Part shown: one piece after another, positions 45,301 to 56,621 of the stretch
How positions within the stretch are numbered: the first letter of the stretch is position 1
How the letters are laid out: each line of letters opens with the position of its first letter
NCBI RefSeq assembly: GCF_000151315.2
Contig: NW_011887298.1
Span: 516,577 to 580,576, forward strand
DNA from: Capsaspora owczarzaki ATCC 30864
Taxonomy: Eukaryota; Opisthokonta; Filasterea
Reading direction: 5' to 3'
Length of the DNA stretch: 64,000 nt
Notes under the pieces: generated by a model
The model's database searches: none
What the model saw: the letters and a program-made list of their open reading frames with translations, nothing else
What the model was told of the DNA's origin: nothing
Translations under genes and position numbers: made by a program

Positions 45301-45703
45301 GCAAAAACGTGAGGTGCTCAAAGACGATTTGCTCGGACGTGTGCTCGTGGCTTCTACCAATTTCGTGGATCGCGAGACGAAGCTGCACTTTGACATCATG
45401 CACTCTCGTTATCTGGAGGCTATCGGTAGCCCAGCGTGTCTCCCTGAAGCCAAGTCCATCATGAACAACGCTCAGTCACACCTGCTTTTCATTGCAAGTC
45501 GCAACTATGGTGATCGGTTGCTCAACCAGCATAATCGCTTGTCCCTGACTCAGCGGGAAGAACTGCACCGTGTCATGATCATGCTCTTCAACGAGGAGCC
45601 GGAGAGATTCACCCGCGATGATATCCGACGTATCAGAGACGCAGTTCCCGTGGCTAATCAGCAGTCATGGGCGTTACGTTTGCTGACCAGTGCGCCGGCA
45701 TGA
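42302..45703 (+). CDS. SAMD9-like protein: AlbA_2 (Schlafen-type) domain plus STAND-like P-loop NTPase, 1133 aa, intronless
   Basis: SAMD9 and SAMD9L are animal interferon-linked antiviral and translation-restricting proteins whose relatives are also found in bacteria. I see an AlbA_2/Schlafen-like region near residues 175-300 (SSVLEYKQQ, then ARLIIGVADSPSHVIGVEIS), a divergent middle, and a P-loop region near 670-740: WVRNGHPIPWGLLSRDFYA, then TLAGAGSTTLLRAVAFKLA followed by a beta strand (THVVLWASSP). The GxGxTTL loop (residues 708-714) lacks the canonical Walker Lys, as I recall for SAMD9. Helical, possibly TPR-like sequence fills the C-terminus. No SAM domain is visible. Start 42302 (an in-frame ATG also at 42308). 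A 3.4-kb single exon contrasts with intron-rich neighbours. It lies between inverted short-repeat copies. The call is a fold-level inference. Confidence 0.66.
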   Translation: MTMAEVSKLSTSDREKVKLTHDHLKRIAAMFNGRARGSIRVESQSTSAEFVRNLQQVLTKLWPRPELFGAEDIVNYSGTQQPVLFWKVADPKGNFNCYDLEAEPLPTGNVMLVQSTSSSDFGCVKRRTTADAFFVQPEKYIPSLAAASWHDISHRPLDLQVEKSPVAVPASQVLPPESSVLEYKQQASRKQDPMPYVYTADDLVSHLRDVGQLLVQQREARLIIGVADSPSHVIGVEISWRFAESLNSAVTTWASELIPSISETPIKISIQPVVNALPGLTPETLATFVVIQIDGSQAQQILAATHGRGQRVKLEDELPSDSKDEVKAHKVLVVLQQDALPLLPPYLRAACEHVQSLSNIFDPAFDTPMAALLSECHAVISGSPDPWSALLDLLAPRVIVSVQFSRGQPLLFIHRLGNPLMSVVAADGRQYEANALGAWLRLQTPKVSRALLRGGMAVRIRLRSSAAIQQGQPDLAEEAIKHMVGHCHFDLQLEVDLQRHASRNRTAMALQPIRRPFAPRIVVIDADFAVSHGREIERLLQTIPMHRVATLPDDPLGAATVLPPSAYSVVVVARLDDALVKGPLFELLNSHMDICDVYLASPPPRHQVLLPPSVSRDEFASQVVRNPPCEVQLEVVPPELSSSPDFDSNILLQAQDWVRNGHPIPWGLLSRDFYAMRSNQTSLVTTILSRLQTGHGLSTLTVAQTLAGAGSTTLLRAVAFKLAKTHVVLWASSPDTLVTPAALEYVRALGREHQLVIVCDLPRNAPASSLRPCSVLWDQADLQPAVLLQLERTEFWNSSIPSHAVASVHLVLDQQEAARVVRCFQCLFPARSDALQGLLQPLAGDCEHDLVLYLATAMYDAPARGILRFLNPLDSTERDEDMFAKHMAFLTLADVPASWEACRSAIPSHDPTWHLLRLVPEESENGGRVRVAVWHPTLVDAVLGLGPFYRDPRSESQVLVDACLASCQTSWIASALAWSALLKRPKSAPFSPFVQRLVSLQKREVLKDDLLGRVLVASTNFVDRETKLHFDIMHSRYLEAIGSPACLPEAKSIMNNAQSHLLFIASRNYGDRLLNQHNRLSLTQREELHRVMIMLFNEEPERFTRDDIRRIRDAVPVANQQSWALRLLTSAPA

Positions 45704-45727
45704 GCAAGGCTTCAACTTTCTTGCGCT

Positions 45728-46589
<862 letters not shown>

Positions 46590-46597
46590 ATTGGTTT

Positions 46598-46730
46598 TGT
46601 TACGAACTGGGCTCATCCCTAATCGGTCTTCCCCTCATTCTTCACTATATTCTTAGTAAACGATACTTCCGCATACATTTCGTACGCTTCAGTAGTGATT
46701 CTAGGTTAAGTTCCGGGTAAGGTCGTAACA
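46598..46730 (-). mobile_element. Short 133-bp repeat copy flanked by perfect 8-bp direct repeats
   Basis: Ends TGTTACGA and TCGTAACA form 8-bp terminal inverted repeats. The unit is bounded by identical ATTGGTTT octamers at 46590-46597 and 46731-46738, a textbook target-site duplication. About 45 bp at its right end match the copy at 41766 in opposite orientation with one mismatch. It has no coding capacity. An 8-bp duplication suggests a hAT- or P-like miniature DNA element; the TG...CA ends would also suit a solo LTR. It looks whole and, given its perfect duplication, fairly young. Confidence 0.7.
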
Positions 46731-46738
46731 ATTGGTTT

Positions 46739-46904
46739 CATCGTCGCTTCGAGGCCTCGTTCCTCGTTCCTCGCTCGAGAAAAAGAAATAGATTTGCAGT
46801 TCTTTCACTCAAGCATTCCTCATAGCCTACGAGACGGAGACCGCCAGCTATTTGACAAAAGGGCAAAAAAAAAAAAAAAAAAAAAAACCCAGCAAAAAAA
46901 AGGC
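46739..46904. other. Short intergenic stretch with A tract before the tRNA
   Basis: About 165 bp ending in long A runs (near 46866-46887) that lie downstream of the minus-strand tRNA. No gene was seen. Confidence 0.4.
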
Positions 46905-46911
46905 AAAAAAA
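46905..46911 (-). terminator. RNA polymerase III terminator of tRNA-Asp
   Basis: Seven A on the plus strand, read as TTTTTTT on the minus strand, lie three bases after the discriminator position of the tRNA. This is the expected Pol III stop. Confidence 0.85.
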
Positions 46912-46913
46912 TG

Positions 46914-46985
46914 CTCGACTGCCGGGGATCGAACCCGGATTTGCACGGTGACAGCGTACGGTACTAACCATTATACGACAGTCGA
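46914..46985 (-). tRNA. tRNA-Asp (anticodon GUC)
   Basis: Read on the minus strand, the acceptor stem TCGACTG pairs perfectly with CAGTCGA. The D arm has the 4-bp stem GTAT/GTAC and loop AATGGTTA. The anticodon stem is GTACG/CGTGC with loop CTGTCAC, giving anticodon GTC. The T arm is CCGGG-TTCGATC-CCCGG. The discriminator is G, the identity base expected for tRNA-Asp. There is no intron. The B box GGTTCGATCC is intact. Confidence 0.97.
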
Positions 46986-47226
46986 AGCTCTTGATGTTTA
47001 CGACTGTTGGGCTTTATGCATACGAAAGCGCCATGGACTTCGATTGATGCAAAAACGAACGTGCAGTCTAAGTCGGGCTAGAACAGTCGCTCGCTGTGCA
47101 CTCTCTGATGCCCACTTGATTGTTTTTTTTTGCATGTCACAAACCAAACTCATTCATTTCACGCGTTCCAAACAGAGGGTCTAGTTTTCTTTTTCATCTG
47201 AACCAACAGACACCCAACGATTTACC

Positions 47227-49270
47227 ATGAGCGACCTCAGCGCCAAGATTGTCAAGCAAGTCGAGGTACGCAGCATTGAGGGGGGGGGGGCCTGACTGTC
47301 TCAAACACACAACGCCTGCTCGCCATCACACCGGTCTGGCACAGCGACGGGAAGGTGTGTGGGGGGGGGGAAGCAGAGGAGGAGTGGGATCCATGCGTCG
47401 CGCGATGACGGCGGATTGCCTCACTGCCGTTTTTGCTCCTCCTTTGCATGGATGGATCACTCCGAAAGCGCATCGCAGCGCATCTAAAACCCCAAATCAA
47501 AGCTTCGAAAATCAGACACAGCGCACTCGCATCAGCGAAACGTGCACTCCAGCAGACGCCAAACAGACAGACATTTGTGTTTTCCCCACATGTGGCATCA
47601 AGGCTTTGCTGGCCAGTCTGGTGCTGGTTTTCGTGGCACGTTTCTGCAGTAACGTGATTGTCATTGAATGTTGGCTGAGTGTCCGAATCGCGAAAGCCCA
47701 ATCGCTTTGCAATGAGCAGCTGCGGAGCGTTACGCTAAAGTAGTGCAAAGAGCGGCTGGAAACCAACGTGGTTTATGCAAATCACTCTCCTCACACAACC
47801 TCCGGCCTGCAATCGAACCATCCCTCGATAATACCAACCAGAGTGAATCATTGGTTCTTGTGTTTCTTTCCTTGCAAGCTGACCGTTGCCTTTGCCTTTG
47901 CCTGATCGCTTTTGGAAACATCTAGTTCTACTTTAGCGACAACAACCTGCCCCGCGACAAGTTCCTGCTGCCGCTTGTCAAGGAGACGACCGATGGCTGT
48001 ACGCGCTCTTCATTCAGCTGTGGTTGATCTTTGGGTTGACGCAGTCGTTGACCATGCTGACGGGTTTTGGTTGCACTTGCTTTTTCACTCGCACGCAGGG
48101 GTCCCGCTTGCCACCCTGACCACCTTCAACCGCCTGAAGCAGCTCACCACCGACATCGAGGCCATCGCAAATGCAATCCGCGAGGCCAACTCCACCGCCA
48201 TTGCTGTGAACGCCGAGGGCACGCACGTCCGCCGTCTGGCTCCCCTGCTGGACGAGCTCGACACCCTCAAGTCGAGCGTCTATGTCAAGGGCTTCCCCAC
48301 CGACTACACTCTGGAGCAGATCGAGCAAGCTCTTGCTGGCAAGGGCAACATCAAGGCCATTCGCATGCGCCGCGCTGCCGACAAGGCCTTCAAGGGCTCG
48401 GCGTTCATCGAGTTTGGCACTGAAGACGAGGCCAAGGCTTTTGCCCAACAAGAGCTCAAGGTCAACGACACGACCCTTATCGTCACCCTCAAGTGAGTTG
48501 TCTCATCGGTGTCAACAGCCCGTTGTTGCGCAGATGTTTTGTTTTTTTGTTGTCTCACCATCGTCGTGCCGTTTTTTTGTCTCACCATCGTCGTGCCGTT
48601 TTTTTTGTTGATTTTCTCTGCTTCCAGATCCGACTATCTCGAGGCCAAGATGAGCGAGCGTCGCGCAGGAAAGAAGGCTGCCGATGAGCCTGCCCCCATT
48701 GTTTTCGCCAAGAACTGCGTCGTTCGCTTTGAGGGCGTCGGTGGTGGTGCCACTCGCGAGGACTTGACTGTGAGTAGATTTTGTTGGGGATGGTGTCGTG
48801 TTTTCGCAGATATGTTTTGGATTTTCTAACGGTGGCGGTTGCAACTCTATCCCTCTGATTCGTGGTTTTTTTTGTTCTTTCAGGCTCTCTGCTCCGAGTT
48901 TGGTCAAATCGCCTATGTCGACTTCTCCCGCGACCAGGCGGATGGCTATGTCCGATTCTCTGATGCCGAGGCTGCTGCTCGCGCTGTCGCCGCCATTTCC
49001 GAGCGCAAGACCGAGGTCAAGGGCGCCGTTCCCTCCGTCCGCCTGCTCGAGGGCGACGAGGAGGATTTGTACCTGACCAAGGCTCAAGAGATGCTTTCCG
49101 AGCGCCTTCAAGGCCGAGCAAGCAAGTCTCACCGAGGCCGTGGCAACTCGCGCGGTGGTCGCGGTGGCCGTGGTGGCCGCGGCGGTCGCTCCAGCGGTCG
49201 TGGCAACAAGCGTGGCGCCGAAGACGAGCTCGAAGGCCCGTCCAAGGCCGCCCGCGTTGAAGACGAATAA
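47227..49270 (+). CDS. SSB: La protein (LARP3), RNA chaperone for Pol III transcripts
   Basis: La binds the UUU-OH 3' ends of new Pol III transcripts, including pre-tRNAs, and aids their folding in the nucleus. Five exons: 47227-47265, 47926-47998, 48099-48492, 48628-48769, 48884-49270, giving 344 residues. La motif: QVEFYFSDNNLPRDKFLLPL and GWVPLATLTTFNRLKQLTTD. RRM1 contains SSVYVKGFPTDYTLEQIEQA and FKGSAFIEFGTEDEA. An atypical RRM2 (CVVRFEGVGGGA, QADGYVRFSDAEAA) is followed by an RG/RGG-rich tail and a basic NLS-like stretch. Intron 1 is 660 nt. A tRNA gene, its natural class of ligand, lies 240 bp upstream, surely by chance. Assignment is firm. Confidence 0.95.
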
Positions 49271-49619
49271 AACACAGCGCCTCCATCTTCCCTCTGCCAC
49301 ACTTTCACAAATCAGCCTAGTAGTGTAGTTTGTTGTTTTTTTTTTTTGCTTGTTCTTTTGGTTGTTCATTTGGTTGTTCATGCTTGTTTTGCTTTTCGAT
49401 CGTTGTCCAAACAAACCTTTGCTCCAATCGAAAACAAAAACAAAAATCGAAAACCCCCCCAAACAACAACACTTGGCAAAACCAGCTTGCCAGTCCGTGT
49501 GCTGTGTTTGCAACATGTACTATACTGTGTCTAGTGACTAGCGCTGCTTCAAGTTGCTGCGATTTTTTTTTTTCCCCCTTGCTTTGCGCAGTCCACTGTT
49601 TTCTATTCATAAAAGCGAA
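49271..49619. other. Intergenic region between La and V-ATPase c''
   Basis: About 350 bp holding the La 3' UTR and the promoter of the next gene. It contains T runs and A/C-rich sequence. No gene was seen. Confidence 0.45.
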
Positions 49620-50294
49620 ATGGCTTACGGCTCGACCAACAAGTACGGCCAGCGGCCGCTGCTTTCGCTCTTCTCGTACTACGTCTACCTGCTCACGTTC
49701 GTCATCGTGTGCATTGGTGAGTGCCGTTTCACTCGGAGCGTGTTCCTCCGACGCAGCTCTTGTTCCCGACCATCGTCCGCCACGCATCGCAAGGGGGCTT
49801 CTGGCAGCAAGCGGGGGTAGAAAGCCAAAATGGATGGCCGAACGAACGGCGCATGTGGAAAAAGCAGGCTTTTTTTTTTTTTTTTTTTTTTTTTTTTTCT
49901 GTTGTGCCAACGGTCTTTCCCCACAGCTGCTGAGGAGGGAGGGGGGGGGAGAGTAGAGTCGTCGCCCAGTTGTTACAGTGGCCCCACTATTCTGTGATTG
50001 TGCACCCTGTGCTGCTGCTGGAGTCAAAGCGAGTCGTGCTCTTCAACCCAACGAAAAAAAAAAAAAAGAAAAAAAAGTTTTTCTTTTTCTTGTTCCTTGT
50101 TCCCCCAATGCTCGGCGCGGATTCCACGATGTGGCAGATGCATTTTGAAGACGACAACCTCACCTGATGTGAAGGCATCGTTGTCCAGTCGCCGCGGTCT
50201 CACAGCAATAGCAGAACCGTGATTCTTTGCCCTTCCTAATGCAAAATGCATTGGGGAAAAAAATCAGACCAAAAAGCTTTTGATTCAAGTCACA

Positions 50295-50331
<37 letters not shown>

Positions 50332-51572
50332 CGCGTTTGTTCTTTCTCTACTTTGACTTTTTTTTTTTTTTTTTTTGTGTGTGTGTCCATCCACCGAACG
50401 AGTCGTCCCCGCGGGGAGGTCGTTTTGAATGGATGGAACGAGATTCGTCCCTCAACTTGGTGACCGCTCGTGATCCATCGTGGTTGGAGGGAGGGTGTTC
50501 TTGCCATGGTCCTGTTGGTTGCTCGATTTTCCCCCACCCAACGCGTCCACTCTCTCTCTCTCTCGCCCTCTCTTCCCCCCCCCCCAAAAAAAAAACCCCC
50601 AATCCCATTTCCACCCTGGCACTATCGCGCTTGCATAAAACCACTGCCATGCGAATCTGAATCGTCCTGCACACTGTGTTCTGTCAACTCACCTTTTTCT
50701 CTACCTTTTTTTTTTTGGTACGTTGTTCCCTCATGCTCGTGTCCCTAAAACCCCCACACCCCCTCGGCCTCTCTACAGCCATCTACTGGTTTATCATCTC
50801 GCCTGGCACCCACTTTGACTTTGGCTGGTTCTTGGCATGCACCTCGCCTTACATGTGGGGCTCGGTCGGCATCTCTCTCTGCATTGCCATGTCGGTCGTC
50901 GGCGCTGCCTGGGGCATCTTTATCACTGGCTCGAGCATTGTCGGCGGTGGTGTCAAGGCTCCCCGCATCAAGACAAAGAACCTCATTTCGATTATTTTCT
51001 GCGAGGCTGTTGCCATCTACGGTATCATCATGGCCATCGTTTTCTCAAACAACTACAAGTCCTTCACTGAGACCACCCCCGTCAACTGCCAATCCGCCGC
51101 CGACGTCACCGATTACAACAACCGCTATGGCGGCTATGCTTATTTCGGCGCAGGCCTGACTGTTGGTCTTTCCAACCTTTTCTGCGGCATCTGCGTCGGT
51201 CTTGTTGGCTCTGGCGCTGCTCTTGCTGATGCTCAAAACGCTGTGAGTGTTTCTGGCTGGATGTGTGCTCTATTTCTTTTGCCTGGCTTCCTTTGAGTCA
51301 TTGCTAATTTTTTGCTGGTTCTGCGCGCGTTGTCAGGCCCTTTTCGTCAAGATTTTGATTGTCGAGATTTTCGGCTCTGCCATCGGCCTTTTCGGCGTTA
51401 TCGTTGCAATTATTCAGGTAAGGGCCGGCTTTGTTTGAAGCCTGTCTTTGGGATTGCTTCTGGGGCTTTCGTTAAAACCTTGTTTTGACTTTTTTTTTTT
51501 TTTTTTTTTTTGCTCATTTTGTTACCCTTCCCCCCTCCTGTGCAGGTCGGCAACGTCAAGATGGGCAATTAA
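49620..51572 (+). CDS. ATP6V0B: V-type proton ATPase 21-kDa proteolipid subunit c''
   Basis: Part of the rotating proteolipid ring of the V-ATPase that acidifies lysosomes and vacuoles. Four exons: 49620-49716, 50779-51242, 51337-51417, 51546-51572, giving 222 residues. The N-terminus ([20 protein letters not shown]) and a first TM segment distinguish c'' from the shorter c subunit. The core has [40 protein letters not shown] with the acidic residue expected for proton transfer, [20 protein letters not shown] and [20 protein letters not shown] with a second acidic residue. Intron 1 is 1062 nt and full of T runs. Assignment is firm. Confidence 0.95.
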
Positions 51573-51879
51573 GATTCTCAAGAATCTTGATGTCGATTGA
51601 TTCAATCTTACCAGACTCTCTGTAGCATGCTCGTCCCGTTTGGCATGATTTTTGTGTTTATGTGTGTTTGTGATTTTTCTCTAGTTACATCTGAAATTTT
51701 TTCTCCCCTTTTGGTCTGAGGCTACGTAAAAGTCCACATTGTTTTACTGAACAAAACAATTCAATCGCATGCACCAACTAGAGCGATACTGCGGACATCA
51801 AGCCGGCAGAGCTGCGCAAAAAGTCGACAACACGACACAAAGCCATACACGACAAAATATCTGAACAGGTACACACACA

Positions 51880-51924
<45 letters not shown>

Positions 51925-52294
51925 ACAAACACACAAAAGGCATGGGACTACCATGCCAGCAACCACAGCAAACGCGTTGAGGTGGAAGAAGCCGAACAAG
52001 ACGCAGGAAATCCAGTTCCAGTTCTTTTCAAGCTCCCACCCACCCCTTCAGCTGCGTGGCATAATGTCGAAATCTTTCAATAATCGATAAGCACCAAGAC
52101 AGGAAAAAAACCAATCAAAAAGGAGGAGACGCGGGAGAAAAAGCACCAGCAATTTGAAATACAAGTGAAAGCGACCAGAACGAAGAAACGTGCCAAAAGA
52201 AAGCACAATCTCTAATCCATCTCTTTTTGTTTTTTGTTTGCAAACCACAACGAGAAGAAAAAAAAGCTTAACGCAACCTGATTCAGAAGGCGGC
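51573..52294. other. Intergenic region between convergent genes with CA repeat
   Basis: About 720 bp between the c'' stop and the 3' end of the RapGAP gene. It contains an imperfect (CA)n array at about 51871-51938. ORFs on the minus strand are the repeat's shadow. No gene was seen. Confidence 0.45.
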
Positions 52295-54804
52295 TTAAGC
52301 TAGAAAGCTCGTTACGAGGTTTTTGATGAGCGACTCGCGCACGCGTTGGACGCGCGACTCAAAGCCTTCGGCACCGTAGCTTGCGCGCTCGCCGTTGACA
52401 AGCTTGTTGAGCAAGTAGTCCTTGGAGGCAGCAGAGCGTGGAATGAGGAAGGTGCTGGGCAGCTCGGGACGGAAGGGCGTGACGCCGTTCTTGGCGAGCA
52501 CCTCAACGTGGTAGAATTGGTCGTTCTCGGGGGAGACCACAACGACAACGTGGTTTTGGTGCGAGACAACAGTGTCGGACGAGTAGGGCTGCTTGGTGTC
52601 CTGGAAGACAATAATCACAATGTCGTTGCCCAAGTGTCGCTTGCGCTCGACTTGCTGTCGGTCGTTCTTCATCTTTGGGAGCAGCGTCGCAACATGGAAC
52701 ATGATCTGGTAGCCTCGCCACTCGGTAAACACCGACTCGCGACCAGTGGTGTCTGTCTTAACATCGAGATCGCCGCGGAAGCGCTTCCAGCCGTTCAGTG
52801 TGATGCGGTCGCCCAGCAAGCCGAGGAACTCGTCGTACGCTGGCGAGCCATTGTCGTTGTTGAACATTTCCTCTTCTGTTGTTTGGCCCTCGGCGCGGTA
52901 CAGCACGCCAAACTTGAACGTGCGGTGCACTTGTGTCTCGTCGAGCTTGACGAGTGCCTCTGCCAGGCCCTGGCCCACAGGCGGCAGCAAGCTGAGGTTT
53001 GCAGTCTGCGGGAAGAGTGCGTTTGTCACTGCCAACGGAGCCGGGCCGAGGCCAAACCAGCGGCGGTACCACGGGTTGCTGACTGCGCTCGCCTCGACTC
53101 GGTTTAGCGTGTAGCCCTGATTAGCAAGCCAAAGCGAAATTACGGTGAGATTGCCTTGTTGAAATGATGAAAGCAGAATGCAAGTGGGTTTGGTGTGCGT
53201 TTTTTTTTTGTTTGTTTGTTGCTAGAGTGCTTAGATCTCCCAACAACCCCCTAATCCAGGATCATCCGACTAGAGTCGAAAAGTCCCGAGCTCGTGCGCC
53301 AAACACGATTTGAGCACGAAGCGACGAGCTGACGCGTGGATTGGTTTTTTTGTGCGTTTGCAATCGTTGCGTGGTTTTGGTTGGATCGGAGCAGGGGGGA
53401 GTTGCTTTGGGAGGCTTGCTTTGGGGCTGCTGGTTTGGGTGGTTGAAGTGGAAACCGCATTTGAGGGCTGGTTTTTGGCTCCTCATCAACACCCCCCTGT
53501 TTCAGGTGCGCTTCATTCAGGCTGTAGTTGCAGTCCATGTGCCACCTTCCCTTCTCTTCCGTTTCCCTTCTCTTCTTCGACAACGATCGCCCCCCACTTT
53601 GCTCTTACATCCGTATTGTTGTTGTTGTGGTTTTTTTTTTTTTACTTTTTGTATTTTCAAATCTTTTTTTTTTTTTTTGAACTGTCTTTTTTTGATTTTT
53701 TTGATTTTTGTTGCTCTTCTGGCTTCGATTCGACCACCAAAACCAAACCAACCAGTAGCAGCATTACCAAGCAAGCAGCGACGGTCGCACGAGGGTCAGC
53801 ACAGCACATCGTGCCCGCTCTACATGCGAGTTGTGTGATGTGAACAAACTCGCTTTTTTTTTTTTTTTGGTTTTTGTGGTTCAGAATCCATTTTCCGAGG
53901 CTGTTTTCCACAGCCGCCCGTTGCCCCCTCATCCGATTCGCTCACAAGCCAATCTCTAGAAAGGCAAGCAACGACTCATGCACGGGCGCGAGTCAAAAGG
54001 GACCGACCCCCCCCCCCGGCCCGTCGAGCCGACCAAAAAAGATGCGAAAAAAGCCCAAAGCAAAAAAAAAAGAAAAAAAAAAAAAAAAAAAGGATAAAAC
54101 GTTTCGGTGTTTTGGTTTTGAGCGCATTGCTGCAGCTCATTCCAAGCGCAGACCGCCACAACTGGCACCCAGCAAGGGACCCACTCTATATTTTCTGTCA
54201 CTTGGCGCTGGTGGCGTGCGTTGGAGAGGCAGCCAACGACGAAACCGAGTACAAAAGCGATGACTCAAAAAAAAGAAAAAAAAAGAAAAAAAAAAAGCTG
54301 CTGAGTGCGGTTGCGCTTTTTTCAGTTGTTGGAGCGCTCACGCGAGAAGCACTCAACCCTGTAACACGATGGGCTGCGAAAGCGACAGTGTGTGTCACCC
54401 CGCGTTGGCCTCCACCATGTCCTCAGTGCGCTGGACGGGGAGCGATATCGCCGTGCACTTGGTCATCCTCCTTCTTCGCTCTTCACGCTCTTTCTCTCCC
54501 TCTTGCAGTGTCACGCGCTAACCTTGGCTGTGCGGAGAAGGCCCTCATAGCCGCCTGTGCTGAGCTGGATTTGCGAGACAACCGCAACCTGGTCGAGCGT
54601 CTTTGGGCCGACCAGCACCGTGCCGTTCGAGCCCTGAGCGGACGGGGCACCGCCCTTCCCGTCGCCAAAGTGGGTCTTCTGCCACTCGAGGAAGCGCTCG
54701 CTGTCGCACTGCGTGTCGTCCAATGCTGGCAAGCCCTCTGTGTGCGACCGCGACCCGGCGGCCTCTGCCCAGAACGGCGCCACTGCCTTTGCAAGCGTTG
54801 CCAT
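52295..54804 (-). CDS. Rap-type GTPase-activating protein (RapGAP domain)
   Basis: Stimulates GTP hydrolysis by Rap-family small GTPases through an asparagine thumb. Exons 54804-54523 and 53116-52295 give 367 residues. The catalytic domain is clear: FKFGVLYRAEGQTTEEEMF, YDEFLGLLGDRITLNGWKRF, RGDLDVKTDTTGRESVFTEW, IMFHVATLLPKM and RKRHLGNDIVIIVFQD, the last holding the catalytic Asn. The domain ends with FLIPRSAASKDYLLNKLVNG. The N-terminal exon encodes QLSTGGYEGLLRTAK, matching the dimerisation-region style of Rap1GAP. The intron is 1406 nt and might hide one more short exon. Upstream in-frame sequence before 54804 is T-rich intron or leader. Assignment is firm for the domain; the 5' end is less so. 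Confidence 0.85.
53117..54522 (-). other. Long RapGAP intron rich in homopolymers
   Basis: 1406 nt with many A/T runs (53630-53700, 53851-53868, 54061-54090, 54267-54298). Competing ORFs occur in all frames, none with a recognisable domain. It is flagged because another exon could be hidden here. Confidence 0.4.
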
Positions 54805-55184
54805 TCAGAAACCAAAGTAAACAAAAAACTAAAAATAAAATTAAAAAAAAAAACTGAGCTGCTCTGAAAACGCTTGAAAAGGAAAAAAAACACAAAAAAA
54901 AACAGGCAAACTGGAATAGCAAGAGTGGAATCGTGTCATTCTGGATTGGCGATTCATGGGATAGGGAAGCACGGGAGCAAGCGGGTGGAAGAAGGGTGAC
55001 AGTTTTTCCATCGTCCGTTTCTCCCCTTCTCGCACTCCGCACCCACCCGGTTCATCAATCAATATAGCAAAGCTCAACTCTACAAACAAGAGCGCTGACC
55101 TCAATACAGTTTGGATATTGATGAGCGAGTACCACACAAACAAACAAACGAAAAAACAACGCCCGAGAACGCACCGATTGCGCA

Positions 55185-56332
55185 TCAAACACTCAGCAAT
55201 CCGCGACTGGAAAGCACTGCGGCGACTTGATACGCAGCGTGAGCTGGCGTAAAAGTGTTTGGCGCTAAATGGACAAGCGAATAGTCAAACGAAGCGACAC
55301 CGGCCCCGGGCAATATGAGCTGTAAGAATTCTTGCAACAGGCCATTACACCGGTCTGGTGCCACCGCTGGTTTGTATTCGACCTGCAACAGGAAACAGAA
55401 GCGGTGAAGGCGAGGGGAGGGGAGGCGAGGGGAGGGGAGGCGCGGGGGGGGGGGAAAGAATGAGAATGAGCGGAGTCCCAAAACAAAAGGCCGCCACAGT
55501 ACTCAATGACGTGCAGTCACACTGTCAACAAAAAGATCTTCATGTTCTTACCTCGACAGCAATGCCTCGGGGCTGCTGACTCACAATGACACTCCCCACT
55601 CGAACGGAAAAGTCGCCAATGTCATAGCGACTGCCTTCGATGCGGACGGGCCGCCGCTCTTGGTAGACGGTTTTCAGCCATCCCATGACGGCCTCGAATT
55701 CCTTGTCCACCTCGAGCACAGTTGTGTCGGCCAGTCCAGGCACCGCGGCAGCGTTGGTGTTTGCAGCATTCACGTTCTTGTTACTGGCGCTGCTGGCGTC
55801 GTCCGCCTCCGCTGGCGATCCACCGACCAACACAATCATCTTGCCAGGGTAATCTTGATTCCGGATCATGGTGATGCGTTTGAGGCCTGCCCCAGATGAT
55901 GACAAGAGGGAAACTAAATGGTGAGCATGAGCAACCAGGATTACAATAATCCTCTCATGATGAACGAGTCTGACCCGAGGTCGCTGCTCCAACAGCAGAC
56001 GTTTGTGCTGACGATGCGACTGATCCAGTCCCAGCAGCAGCAGCCCCAGCTCCAGCTCCAGCATTCGTCGTGGCGGCAGCAGCAGCAGCAGGCTTGGAGA
56101 TGGGCAGCATTGGCTTGATCTCGACGCGCCACACAGCCGATCGCCCGACGCCAAACACGCGCTCGACGCGTTTTACTAGCTCGTCATTGGTCGTGCTGCC
56201 TGCGACATGCACGAATCTGGTCACAGCAAGCAGCAAGCAGCAAGCAGCAAGCACAAGTCAGTCGATACTCTCAAGCTTGAGCTTCTTCGCTTCCATCCAA
56301 GTGCTCGTTGCTTCGTACGTCGACACTGGCAT
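55185..56332 (-). CDS. MED20: Mediator complex subunit 20
   Basis: Head-module subunit of Mediator, which links transcription factors to RNA polymerase II. Exons 56332-56269, 56199-55975, 55886-55552 and 55382-55185, all in phase, give 273 residues. Matches to the family include TMIRNQDYPGKMIVLVGG, GSRYDIGDFSVRVGSVIVSQ, RGIAVEVEYKPAVAP and CNGLLQEFLQLILPG. An Ala/Thr/Gly-rich insert after the first conserved helix makes it longer than human MED20 (about 212). Exon 1 (MPVSTYEATSTWMEAKK) is supported by splice phase only. The 3' end lies 380 bp from the RapGAP start on the same strand. Confidence 0.85.
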
Positions 56333-56621
56333 TTCGTTTCTTGTTCTGTTATGATGTTGGTCGTTCTCTAAAGGACAATTTTTTTAAATGCACCAAAGAA
56401 GACTGAGATCGAAAACAAGGGCAAACAAAAAGCTACTGTAGTTCCGCTTCCATCCCCACCCCCGCCACTCGCTTATTCCTATTCTCTCCCGCGTCGTCTG
56501 CATCTTGCCTCTGCTGCCTTTCTCGGCAGTTCTTCTGAACCGCGCGCTCTAGTCATTTTTTACATTGCATCGTTTTTTTTTTTTTTTTTTTTTTCCCCTT
56601 CAATCTTCTTCCTCAAGCAAA